A DNA stretch of 24,597 nt from Methanothrix sp. (lineage in GTDB: Archaea > Halobacteriota > Methanosarcinia > Methanotrichales > Methanotrichaceae), in the NCBI GenBank assembly GCA_023229165.1, contig JALNZQ010000011.1, positions 1-24,597 of the forward strand. Reading direction: 5' to 3'. The notes under the pieces are model-generated. The model was not told the DNA's origin and made no database searches. It was given only the letters and a program-made list of their open reading frames with translations. Numbering within the stretch: position 1 is the first letter of the stretch; each line of letters begins with the position of its first letter. The translations under genes and the position numbers were made by a program. This document shows positions 1-8,028 of this stretch, one piece after another.

Positions 1-7
1 ATAAACT

Positions 8-47
8 AAAAAAAAAAGAGTTCTGCTGATATTACTCAGCGGAACTC
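8..47 (-). terminator. Intrinsic-type terminator overlapping a stop codon
   Basis: Read on the minus strand, a 12-bp stem (47-36 with 29-18, one G-U pair) closes a 6-nt loop and is followed at once by ten U residues (17-8). The 5' arm contains the last two codons and the TGA stop of the 1448-residue gene, so the hairpin starts inside the coding region. Archaea usually terminate at U-tracts without needing a hairpin; this bacterial-looking stem plus U-run should be strong. It ends the two-gene secreted-protein operon. Confidence 0.8.
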
Positions 48-3000
48 CAGCTTTGCCTCGTCCATAGCCTCGAAAAGATAGGCCATTCCCGGAACCAGTG
101 TCTCATTCTCGCCCAGGTGCGTCCAGCCCTGCTCCTCATACTTCCAGACGAAAGCCGAGACCAGGCCTTTATTTACCGCCTCTGGATACTTGTACCTCTT
201 ATGCTCCGCATTCACGGTTATGTTGTCTAAATCTACCGTCTTGTTCACAGGAAGTCCAATCATATTCCATCCTGCATGCAGATTGAGGCGATAGGGCAGA
301 TCGACGGGCTTTCCATGGATCTCTATGGTGAAGTTGTCGGCGCTGTCGATAAGATAGCCCTCACCGGGCGAAAAGCTGGTCACATTGACCATGCCATCAT
401 CCTTCATGCCGAAGTCCCATCCCTCGCCGGCAATGGAGAATATGCTCCGGTAGGGCTTATTCGCCAGGTACTTGGAGGCCGTGGCATCTTTCGGCTTGAG
501 GTATATGGCTATGGCATTCCAGCCGGCCGTTACATTGATGCGCTGAACCAGGCCGGGGATGAGCACATACTCTATCTGAAAGCTCCTCGACTCATTGAGC
601 CTTGGCCGTATGATGGGCCACATCACCTTCTTTTTTTCGCCTAACGTATATTCATCATGCCAGACAGAAAGGCCGTTTTCCTTGACCACGATCTTGTCTG
701 CATCTTTGGGCAGCAAAACCTCGCCGATGATGGCAGGCGGTGCATTGAGATTAAGTTCCCCGCTGGTGCTATCCGTCTCGATCCAGTAGATCCAGTCGGT
801 TGCGCTCTCGTTCATGGGTGTTATGGATGCCTTGACTATGCTCTTGTTCTCGCTTGTAGCATTGACGGTTTCCACCACGGTGCTGTAAGGGTAAGTTGGT
901 GTTTTAGGCAGAGCCGGCCGGAAGCTGGGATCTCCCAGCATGGCATCCATGTAGGCAGTCTGATTGAGCATCTCTGAAACCGAATAATCCCAATCAGGCA
1001 AAGCCTCATCGTAATCAGAGATTGCCTTGATGTTCTCCGCACCCTGGAACTTCAGCCGGATGAGGTTATCTGCGTCAAGAGCGGCCTCTCCCACCGTAGC
1101 ATTCTCGAAGACCAGGGATTGATAAAACCTCTTTGAGGAATCTTCCGACACGAAGATCCAGGAAAGGGCAGACTCTCCAATATAATTTACAGCTCCTGCT
1201 CTTATAAAGGACAGGGCAATGGAGTCCTCCAGGTTCATGGGGATGTACATCCTGGTGCCGGTCACATTGAGGTAGTACCCTTTGAGGTTTGCAGTAACAC
1301 AGGCGCTTGAGGTGGTTGTCTGGGGTGAAAGAATTAGCTCCTTTACATGCTCTCCGGTAAGCGAAGGATCCACCATCGACCAATCCGACAACTGCCATTT
1401 GTTTTCATTTCCGTGATGATCGAAGTTCACAATATTCTGGCCGTTATTCATCTGCGAAATGACTTGCTGGTAGTTAGCCTCCTCGTAACGCAGGTCCTTG
1501 ACTTGCAGCCCTGTCTCCCTCAAATAGTCTCTGACTCTCATAGCAGTGGGAGCCTGCGGGTAAGAGAGGGGCGGCGAAGATATGACCAGGGCATTATTCT
1601 TCCAGGATCCATTCAGTCGATCATAGGCCAGGGTGCGAGCCAGGAGCTGAGACGCATCGTAAACGGAAAGCCCCATGATTCGGCCCACTGCTACGCTGCT
1701 GTAATTCTCATCATTTATGGGCAATTGATAGTCCCTGTAAACCTCGTACTCCATGATCTCCGATAGCTTCTGAATCAGACCGGTGGATATGAAAGGCATC
1801 GACCCCGGATCGCCCACAACCATCAGATAGTGGGGTGAGAGCATAAGATCATCGACCTTCTGCCTTAAAGCTTGCTCCTCAATCATAGGATCAATTTGCT
1901 GCGGGTCTTTAGCCACGTCCAGCAAAATTGCCCGGCGAGCTGCTGCTGCATGAGCCGCAACCAGGGACAGCCGGGGAACTTTGGTGTGGCTGAATGCAGA
2001 AATATTCACAGCCTCAATATTGGAGCGAACATCGATGGTGTAGTTTTTCGTTCTGCGGGCATAACCGTTCCCTGCCTCAATATTGAAAATCCACTTGCCT
2101 GGCGTTAGCATCTGCACTCGCACTTCATAGAGCTTATCAGGCTTGATATCTGTGATCTTAATGCTTCCGTTTCGTTTGTCCGGGTTGTAGAGGTTCAGAG
2201 CGGTGTAACTTGCGTCACGGTCAAGGTTCCAGGATATGTTCGTTCTGCCCGAGTATATCCAGGTGGGGTAGGTCAGATTGATTGCCGGCCCGTCATCCAC
2301 ATTCTCCAGGGTATGGTTATAGGAATATCCATCGTATGCGGCCGTAGCCCCAGTGTCCATTCGCTCTTCCCAGCCAGAGTCCATGGGGTAGAGCAGTTCC
2401 ACTTCCACAATCAAACTGGCGGACTTGTCTGGTTCAAGCTTGTTTATATTCCAGCGAAGCATGGACCCGTTGAGGAATGCATTTATGGCATCCGATGGTC
2501 GGCCGGTATAGGGATCGGTGACATTTGCCTCGCCCATTTGTGGCCGTGGCCATTTTATGAACCTGCCCATGGGGAAGACGTCCAGCAATCGCACATCTTT
2601 CAGCACCTCTTTGCCGGTATTGCTCAGGGTTACGTTGAGCCTCACAATCTCTCCCAGCTCCTCGGCCGGTACCTGGCTTGGGCTTATTTCTGTCCTTATC
2701 AGCAGATCGTTAACAAGTGTTCGCTCTACTACGGGATTTGGCACCGGCGGTAGAAGCGAGAGATCATGTGAGTTGGTAAAGACCACCATATTCGAGCGAT
2801 CACCCCTTTTGCTCATCTGCAGGGCGAGAAATTTAGAGCTTCCTTCCTGCAAGGAGATATTCATTTGGCTCAATCTCTGCCTCACGACTGGCGAGATTGG
2901 ACCTACTATCACAGCCTCTTTTGCATCCAGGCGTGATAATGCGATTGCCGTCTCATTAGGCAGCACACTGTTCACAAAGAGGAGCGGCCAATTAAGATAT

Positions 3001-4382
3001 GAGGCAATTGGTGCGGCAATGAGGGCCGCGCTGTAATTTTCGCCTACAATTACGGCTCCTGGCGAGCTTTTCCAGTACCGGCTTATCTTTTCAGCCATCT
3101 CAGAGCTGCTATTTGCCTGCAGCGCCTCGTCGCATTTCCAGGAGACATTTCCTATGGCGAGGGTCTTTCCGCCTAACTGACCCAGTAGCCAGTGAGCGGC
3201 CGATGATGGTGGCTCCAGCTCCGACCAAACGGGCGTATGAACTACGTTATACTCGAAGGCAACTCCTGCGGCGCCTGATTTTATGAGGTCCTCGATGTAC
3301 TTAACCGTGCCCTCTACATTCTGGGTGGAGAGAACGTATCCGAGGTAATCGTCGCTCAAACGGACATAAACCGGTTTTTCGCTGAGAAGGCAGGCCTGTC
3401 CTACATCCTGAGTGGAGAGGGGAGATATTAAGGAAAAGTCCGTCACCTTAGCGATATCGGCGAAGTTGTAGCCCCGGCTGCGATCGAAGGGATTATCAAA
3501 AGCCACACCAAGCTTCACAGGACCCAAATCCGAGGTTATATTTCGGGCATAATTTACAATCATCATGAGTTGATCCTGCTTCCACTCTGTCCATCTCTCC
3601 TGGTTGTAGCTATTGATATTGACTTTGCTGAGATCTATCCCGGTATCCTGATAGAACTTCTCCTTGCAGACATTGCAGTAGCAATAGTTCTCATCCTGGA
3701 AGCCGAAATTATAAAGCACAATGCCATCGGCCTTGTAGTCGTCTATCAGCGTTTCGATAAGATTGTAGAGATAATCCCTTGCCTCTTGGTTTGCAGGGCA
3801 AAAAAGTGTGGCATTGCCACCTATATCGGGATTTGCCACCTGCAGCAGACTTTTATCGATCTTGGAATCGTCAGCCATTGATATGTCGTGTCCTGCCTCT
3901 GAAAGCATGACTTTCCTGGCCTGCGGCAATTCTTCTATATCTTCTGCCGCCACCGGCTCGGAGATAACAGGAACCTCAAGAGTTGCTGTAATGTAAGCTT
4001 TCAGCCCGTCTTTGTGAGCTGCTTCAACCAGAGATTTTGCTTGATCTCCCGTCCCGTGGATGGTTATGGTGCTGATATTTGCCGCCTTGAATGTGCTAAG
4101 GATGGCAGAGGAATCATATCTCTGCAGATCGCTCTCTTCCACCCAGCCGTTTCTATCCCCAGCCTGGACCTCTTTGGGAAGAATCAACAAGGGCAAAGCT
4201 TTGGTCTGATTTTCCTCAGACCAAATGGCCAGAGGAGTAGCTGCAATGGCTGCATGCCAATCGTCTGCTCCGACCAAAATCACATCATCAAGGTCGCCCT
4301 TAACACCTCTTTGCAGGGGTGCGTCCTCTGCTAAGCAGTTGGACATGATTACTATGAATAGTATTAGATATTGCAGCCTCAA
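36..4382 (-). CDS. Giant secreted protein with gingipain (C25)-like domain
   Basis: This 1448-residue exported protein has a Sec-type signal peptide (about 1-18, cut near CLA/ED). Residues 30-130 and 405-515 resemble cell-wall-binding-repeat-2 (CWB2) folds. Residues 175-400 look like a TIM-barrel glycoside-hydrolase-like domain with a Cys cluster (CYCNVC, 234-239). Residues 575-665 resemble a DUF11 domain. Residues 800-1156 look like a caspase-fold C25 peptidase: VVGDPGSMPF at 855, VGRIMG at 899, candidate catalytic H990 in HHGNE, candidate nucleophile C1028 in SSAC, and the closing LGDPSFRP. Two C-terminal GWN-containing repeats follow (about 1285-1448). N-glycosylation sequons are common. 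The start is TTG: it sits 4 nt after a GAGGTGA ribosome-binding site and gives a full signal peptide. The TTG overlaps the stop of the upstream gene (TTGA), so translation is probably coupled. No C-terminal membrane anchor is seen. The peptidase assignment is moderately sure; substrate and activity are unknown. Confidence 0.72.
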   Translation of the reverse strand: MRLQYLILFIVIMSNCLAEDAPLQRGVKGDLDDVILVGADDWHAAIAATPLAIWSEENQTKALPLLILPKEVQAGDRNGWVEESDLQRYDSSAILSTFKAANISTITIHGTGDQAKSLVEAAHKDGLKAYITATLEVPVISEPVAAEDIEELPQARKVMLSEAGHDISMADDSKIDKSLLQVANPDIGGNATLFCPANQEARDYLYNLIETLIDDYKADGIVLYNFGFQDENYCYCNVCKEKFYQDTGIDLSKVNINSYNQERWTEWKQDQLMMIVNYARNITSDLGPVKLGVAFDNPFDRSRGYNFADIAKVTDFSLISPLSTQDVGQACLLSEKPVYVRLSDDYLGYVLSTQNVEGTVKYIEDLIKSGAAGVAFEYNVVHTPVWSELEPPSSAAHWLLGQLGGKTLAIGNVSWKCDEALQANSSSEMAEKISRYWKSSPGAVIVGENYSAALIAAPIASYLNWPLLFVNSVLPNETAIALSRLDAKEAVIVGPISPVVRQRLSQMNISLQEGSSKFLALQMSKRGDRSNMVVFTNSHDLSLLPPVPNPVVERTLVNDLLIRTEISPSQVPAEELGEIVRLNVTLSNTGKEVLKDVRLLDVFPMGRFIKWPRPQMGEANVTDPYTGRPSDAINAFLNGSMLRWNINKLEPDKSASLIVEVELLYPMDSGWEERMDTGATAAYDGYSYNHTLENVDDGPAINLTYPTWIYSGRTNISWNLDRDASYTALNLYNPDKRNGSIKITDIKPDKLYEVRVQMLTPGKWIFNIEAGNGYARRTKNYTIDVRSNIEAVNISAFSHTKVPRLSLVAAHAAAARRAILLDVAKDPQQIDPMIEEQALRQKVDDLMLSPHYLMVVGDPGSMPFISTGLIQKLSEIMEYEVYRDYQLPINDENYSSVAVGRIMGLSVYDASQLLARTLAYDRLNGSWKNNALVISSPPLSYPQAPTAMRVRDYLRETGLQVKDLRYEEANYQQVISQMNNGQNIVNFDHHGNENKWQLSDWSMVDPSLTGEHVKELILSPQTTTSSACVTANLKGYYLNVTGTRMYIPMNLEDSIALSFIRAGAVNYIGESALSWIFVSEDSSKRFYQSLVFENATVGEAALDADNLIRLKFQGAENIKAISDYDEALPDWDYSVSEMLNQTAYMDAMLGDPSFRPALPKTPTYPYSTVVETVNATSENKSIVKASITPMNESATDWIYWIETDSTSGELNLNAPPAIIGEVLLPKDADKIVVKENGLSVWHDEYTLGEKKKVMWPIIRPRLNESRSFQIEYVLIPGLVQRINVTAGWNAIAIYLKPKDATASKYLANKPYRSIFSIAGEGWDFGMKDDGMVNVTSFSPGEGYLIDSADNFTIEIHGKPVDLPYRLNLHAGWNMIGLPVNKTVDLDNITVNAEHKRYKYPEAVNKGLVSAFVWKYEEQGWTHLGENETLVPGMAYLFEAMDEAKLEFR

Positions 4383-4392
4383 GCTTTCACCT
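4379..4392 (-). promoter_or_regulatory. RBS and TTG/TGA overlap coupling two genes
   Basis: On the minus strand GAGGTGA (4392-4386) lies 3-4 nt before TTG (4382-4380), and the TGA stop of the upstream gene is 4381-4379. The ribosome-binding site is itself the Glu-Val codons of the upstream protein's C-terminus (EEVKA). It decides the TTG start of the 1448-residue protein and suggests termination-reinitiation coupling. Confidence 0.7.
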
Positions 4393-5965
4393 CTTCTGTT
4401 TTAACGCCTGCATCTTGCAGCGGCTTTGTATACTTCGCACCAATCTCGCCTACGAGGAGCACCCTGGAGAGGGTGACATTTCTTTTGGTCATTTCCGCTA
4501 TGGCAGCATTGGCGTTATCGGTCACATCGCCCTCGCATACCACGATTGGCGTGCCGGTCATCCTGGCCGCCTGATAGGCCCTGAATAGATCCGCAGGCTC
4601 AGTGCCGGATAAGACCACTTCGGCTGTTCCATTCTGCCAGATTTCTGCTGCAAAGAGCCAGCACTCTTCGTAAAGGCTGCTTCCTTCAATGCGCTCGATT
4701 TTGACCCCTTGAAGTGCCTTTTCGGCATCTTTAGAGACGATGGATTGATTGCCCAAAATCAAAATCTTGGAATAGTCTTGCAGCTTCTCCTGATCCGTTT
4801 CACTTATTTTTCCGGGGGGAACGGTGATTATGTCGAAATCAGCAGTTCCATTGCCAAGGTGGCTTACGGATGCAATTGTGCTGTAGAGGAAGTCATCGCC
4901 CGTCAGAATGACCATACCTTGCGGCAAGATCACGTTGATGGATGCAATCTCTTCCGGCATGGGAATGCCCTGAGAGTCCATGAGCCGGAAGACAAGTGGA
5001 TAGTCGCCTGCAGTCGAAGCCAGCAGGGTAAAATTGGCAACGCCGGGGCTATGCGGGCTGACGTCTACCATCTGAGATAGAGGTATAACCATGAGCTCTG
5101 GAGGCGTTACTATTCCCACCATTACCTTCTCCTTAACATCCAGCATAATGTTGAAGGAGCCTTTGTAGGTCTTGTTGGTCACAATTTTTTCCGGGACCGT
5201 GATTTCCACGTTGTAGCCTCGAACTGCTGCGGCAAAATCAACCTCGGCCTCAACCGAAGAATTTTTGGACTGGTTGCCTAAGGACGTGGCTAGGATTGCA
5301 AGATTGCCTTTCTTGCCTGGTTTGGTTGTCTGAACCTGCAGCTTCATGGTATGAGTTGTGCCCGCGTCCAAAGGCACATCGTAGGGAAGGTCGAGCGTTT
5401 TTTCTCCATCCATCAAGTTCACGATCCACCCCTCAGGCAGCGGCCCGGCGTCGATAGAGGCCACATCTCTAAAAGCGCCCAGGTTTTTGACAGCCAGATC
5501 GAACTGAGCGATATCTTCGGCATTGGCAGAAAGCATGGCAGACTTGGCATCATCTATGGTCATGCCAATGCCATAGCTCTCCTGTCCGATGACTGTCAGG
5601 TCGAAGTCTATTCTCATGGGCAGCGAGGGAGGAGCGCTATCCAGTAAATATATAAATCCTGTGTAAGATCCCGGTCGCGTCTCCGGAGGCAGGGCAAAAT
5701 AGATCTTAATCTCTGCTTTATCCTGGGGCATGAGCGGTTTTTCCTTGGGCATGTCCAGGAATATGTAGTCTTTGGCAGTTCCGCTCATCTCGGTTTTTGA
5801 GATATTGAAGATTGTCGCATCCCCAATATTGGTTACCTTTAGTGTCCTCTCCTCCAGTTCACCGGAATGGAGCACAACATCGAATCTTTCCTTGTCTGCA
5901 GCCAGCTGGGCGGAGCTGGCGGCAATCAGCAGGAATAGAATAACAATTGGGTATATCTGCCTCAT
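4379..5965 (-). CDS. Secreted beta-sandwich/CWB2-like surface protein
   Basis: This 528-residue exported protein begins with a signal peptide (hydrophobic 4-19, likely cut after SAQ or ALA-type sites near 20-23). Residues 25-350 form several beta-rich modules of the NEW3/COG1470 kind, which are extracellular Ig-like folds; phrases such as LKVTNIGDATIF and FDLAVKNLGAFRDVA are typical. Residues 398-525 alternate VLL-VG strands and helices in the manner of CWB2-like repeats, also seen in the next gene. Several N-x-S/T sequons are present. The ATG is preceded by GTGGTG, a usable ribosome-binding site, and by a TATA box at 6026-6036. It is the first gene of a two-gene operon with the C25-like protein, so it may be an envelope partner of that protein. 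That partnership is inference; no catalytic motif is visible. Confidence 0.7.
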   Translation of the reverse strand: MRQIYPIVILFLLIAASSAQLAADKERFDVVLHSGELEERTLKVTNIGDATIFNISKTEMSGTAKDYIFLDMPKEKPLMPQDKAEIKIYFALPPETRPGSYTGFIYLLDSAPPSLPMRIDFDLTVIGQESYGIGMTIDDAKSAMLSANAEDIAQFDLAVKNLGAFRDVASIDAGPLPEGWIVNLMDGEKTLDLPYDVPLDAGTTHTMKLQVQTTKPGKKGNLAILATSLGNQSKNSSVEAEVDFAAAVRGYNVEITVPEKIVTNKTYKGSFNIMLDVKEKVMVGIVTPPELMVIPLSQMVDVSPHSPGVANFTLLASTAGDYPLVFRLMDSQGIPMPEEIASINVILPQGMVILTGDDFLYSTIASVSHLGNGTADFDIITVPPGKISETDQEKLQDYSKILILGNQSIVSKDAEKALQGVKIERIEGSSLYEECWLFAAEIWQNGTAEVVLSGTEPADLFRAYQAARMTGTPIVVCEGDVTDNANAAIAEMTKRNVTLSRVLLVGEIGAKYTKPLQDAGVKTEEVKA

Positions 5966-6025
5966 CTAACACCACACGATGGCATACGCCGGATTTTACT
6001 ATAGTTAGTTTCCCACTACTTTTCC

Positions 6026-6036
6026 TATTTATAAAC
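6026..6036 (-). promoter_or_regulatory. TATA box for the secreted-protein operon
   Basis: On the minus strand TTTATAAATA matches the archaeal TATA consensus. A start of transcription about 26 nt downstream would be near 6005 and give a leader of about 40 nt carrying the GTGGTG ribosome-binding site before the ATG at 5965. No mapped start supports it. Confidence 0.6.
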
Positions 6037-6079
6037 TCTCTCTCTAAGGAATAATAATCTTCCCTTTTCGACGGGCTAG

Positions 6080-6087
6080 TTTATATC
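6080..6087 (+). promoter_or_regulatory. TATA box for the DUF2240/radical SAM operon
   Basis: TTTATATC lies about 25 nt before an expected transcription start near 6110 and about 40 nt before the TTG start at 6121. The leader would be only about 10 nt. Together with the TATA box at 6026-6036 it makes the 155-bp region a divergent promoter. Confidence 0.5.
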
Positions 6088-6120
6088 TGTTATGCATCAG
6101 ACCAACAGGTCGGTGTTTCC

Positions 6121-6612
6121 TTGGACCCTGAGAAAGCCTTTCTGGTGGCCACGCCCTTCAAGAAGCGCGGCAAGACGAGCCTGAAGATCAGTGACTTTAT
6201 CTTTGCTCTCTCTCTCGACCTGAAATGGGGGCCTCCTGAGAAAGTGCGCTCTCTCTTGAGGGAAGCGGAAGCTGAAGGCATGGTCAAGATGGAAGGAGAA
6301 ATGGTAAATGCAATCTTTGACGCTGCGGCAGTGGATGTTCCCATGGGATTCAAGCCGTCCACGGAGGAGGGCATACTGGATCAGGGAATTAGGCTTATCA
6401 CCTCCCATACGGGCATGAGCCGAAAAGAGGTCATTGCTCTCGCCAATGAGAAACAGGATTCCCTGAAAAAGCTGGTGGAGCTGGATGCCGTGGTCCTATT
6501 GATCGCCAGAGAGATGGGCATCGATGTCAGCGAGCTGGCCTGCATTGCCTACGAGAACCTCCTGGCCCGCGGAAAGGTTGAGAAGAGCATTTCAGCCCGT
6601 CCGGAATCGTAA
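6121..6612 (+). CDS. DUF2240 family archaeal protein
   Basis: This 163-residue soluble protein resembles the archaeal DUF2240 (COG3612) family, whose function is unknown. The N-terminal part (about 10-70) reads like a winged-helix unit: KISDFIFALSLDLKW, then KVRSLLREAEAEGMV. The middle (about 85-150) is helical, with GIRLITSHTGMSRKEVIALAN and a second helical block rich in Leu and Glu. No catalytic motif or transmembrane segment is visible. The start is TTG; no ATG or GTG lies in frame upstream before a stop, and GGTCGGTG at 6108-6115 may serve as ribosome-binding site. An ATG at 6092 is out of frame. It is the first gene of an operon with two radical SAM genes, 12 bp before the next one. The winged-helix reading suggests, but does not prove, nucleic-acid binding. 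Confidence 0.7.
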   Translation: MDPEKAFLVATPFKKRGKTSLKISDFIFALSLDLKWGPPEKVRSLLREAEAEGMVKMEGEMVNAIFDAAAVDVPMGFKPSTEEGILDQGIRLITSHTGMSRKEVIALANEKQDSLKKLVELDAVVLLIAREMGIDVSELACIAYENLLARGKVEKSISARPES

Positions 6613-6624
6613 GCTTAATCTTCC

Positions 6625-8010
6625 ATGGGACAGGACAGGGCGTTTATGACTCCCCGTGTTCTGTTCGCAACCATTTATAGAAAAGGCTCCGAGCCTTACG
6701 ACTACATCGGAGCCAATACCAGGTCGTGGTTCAGATTCTACTGGCCGCGCATCCAGTCCTTCGGCCTGCGATTTCTAAAGCAGAACATTCCTGAGCTGGA
6801 GATCCTGGAGTTTCCCACCTGGGATGAGTACCAGAAGAAGCTGCAAGAGGGCTGGGATGTGGTGGGGCTCTCCTTTTACCTGAGTGAGACCCATGAAGCC
6901 ATGGAGATGGTAGATGCAGCGCGTGCCGCTGGAGTCGGCGAGGTATGGGCGGGAAACTATGGCGCGCTGACCACCGCAGTGCAGGACAGGTTCGACAGGA
7001 TCTTCGTGGGTTACTCGGAGCGAGAGCTCGCCCCCTATTTCGGACGGCAGATCAAAGACATAATCCACCCCCCGCTTATCGAATATCTTAATTCGCCCTT
7101 CAATATCAAGCTGAACATTTACGGTGTGATGTTCACCACGCGCGGCTGCCCGGTGGGCTGCAAGTTCTGCCAGACGCCGGTCTTCTGCAATAAGCCCAAT
7201 ATCATCTCTTTGCAGAGCATAGAGCGAGTTTTGGCCTACTACAAAGAGCACGGCATCAATGTGGTTTTGATCGAGGATGAGAACTTCGGCTGCAATCGCC
7301 GCCATGCCGATGCGGTGGTAGAGCTTTTGGACAAGTACCAGATGGTCTGGGGATGCATGGCGCGGGCCGATTATCTCAGAAAGAAGATCGATGACTGGGC
7401 GGACATGAGAAAGAAGAACGGCAGAAAGGTGGCCGGCTTTGGGGGTGCGGCCATCGGCATCGAGAACCTGCATCAAGAGCGTCTGGATGACATGAAAAAG
7501 AAGGAAGGCACCGAGGACATTTTAGAGACGCTACGCATGCTGCAAGCCAGGAATCTTGGCACAGTGGGTTATTACATGATCGGTTTTGAGGAGGACACCC
7601 AGGAGTCCTTGCGCGAGGACATAAAGAAGCTCGCGGCTCTGAAGCTGGACATAACTCAGATCTGCGTCATAACTCCACTGCCCCAGACGCCCATGTGGAC
7701 GGAGATCGAGGAGAAGTTCGGCATCTGGGATAACGATTATCATCATCACGACGGCAAGCACATGGTCTGGAATCATCCTCGCATCAAGCCGGAGGAGTTT
7801 CCGGTAATCTTGGACTGGTCATTCAAGCAGGTCCATCCCTGGCATGCACCTTTTCGCACCTCGGGCCGGGTATGGTCCAATGCCTATCGCTACGGCGGCT
7901 GGAATGGTGTGAAAGAGGTTGCTGCCTACATAAGCCGGGCCAATAAATTCGACTGGAATGCCGGCCTGCGGCTGCTGAAAGTGGATGAGAGCCAGATCGG
8001 GCAAAAGTAA
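6625..8010 (+). CDS. Cobalamin-domain radical SAM protein (first of pair)
   Basis: This 461-residue cytoplasmic enzyme has an N-terminal Rossmann-like, B12-binding-type domain (about 8-150) without the DxHxxG base-off motif, as in many class B radical SAM enzymes. The radical SAM core follows: C175, C179 and C182 of CPVGCKFC would bind the [4Fe-4S] cluster that cleaves S-adenosylmethionine. VLIEDENFG, GCMARADYL and YYMIGFEEDTQES fit core strands, the last being the typical segment after beta-5. The C-terminal about 110 residues are rich in Trp and His (WDNDYHHHDGKH), with no assignment. Family members are methylases or other radical enzymes such as oxidative cyclases; the substrate here cannot be told. 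An alternative start is ATG at 6646 (MTPRVLFATIY), which fits the domain start better; neither start has a strong ribosome-binding site. Confidence 0.82.
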   Translation: MGQDRAFMTPRVLFATIYRKGSEPYDYIGANTRSWFRFYWPRIQSFGLRFLKQNIPELEILEFPTWDEYQKKLQEGWDVVGLSFYLSETHEAMEMVDAARAAGVGEVWAGNYGALTTAVQDRFDRIFVGYSERELAPYFGRQIKDIIHPPLIEYLNSPFNIKLNIYGVMFTTRGCPVGCKFCQTPVFCNKPNIISLQSIERVLAYYKEHGINVVLIEDENFGCNRRHADAVVELLDKYQMVWGCMARADYLRKKIDDWADMRKKNGRKVAGFGGAAIGIENLHQERLDDMKKKEGTEDILETLRMLQARNLGTVGYYMIGFEEDTQESLREDIKKLAALKLDITQICVITPLPQTPMWTEIEEKFGIWDNDYHHHDGKHMVWNHPRIKPEEFPVILDWSFKQVHPWHAPFRTSGRVWSNAYRYGGWNGVKEVAAYISRANKFDWNAGLRLLKVDESQIGQK

Positions 8011-8028
8011 GATGCGAGAAGGTAATGG

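Noticed and set aside
4326..4346. Lipoprotein signal in the 1448-residue protein (MSNC)
   Set aside because: The residues before Cys do not fit a lipobox well; an ordinary signal-peptidase site after CLA is simpler.
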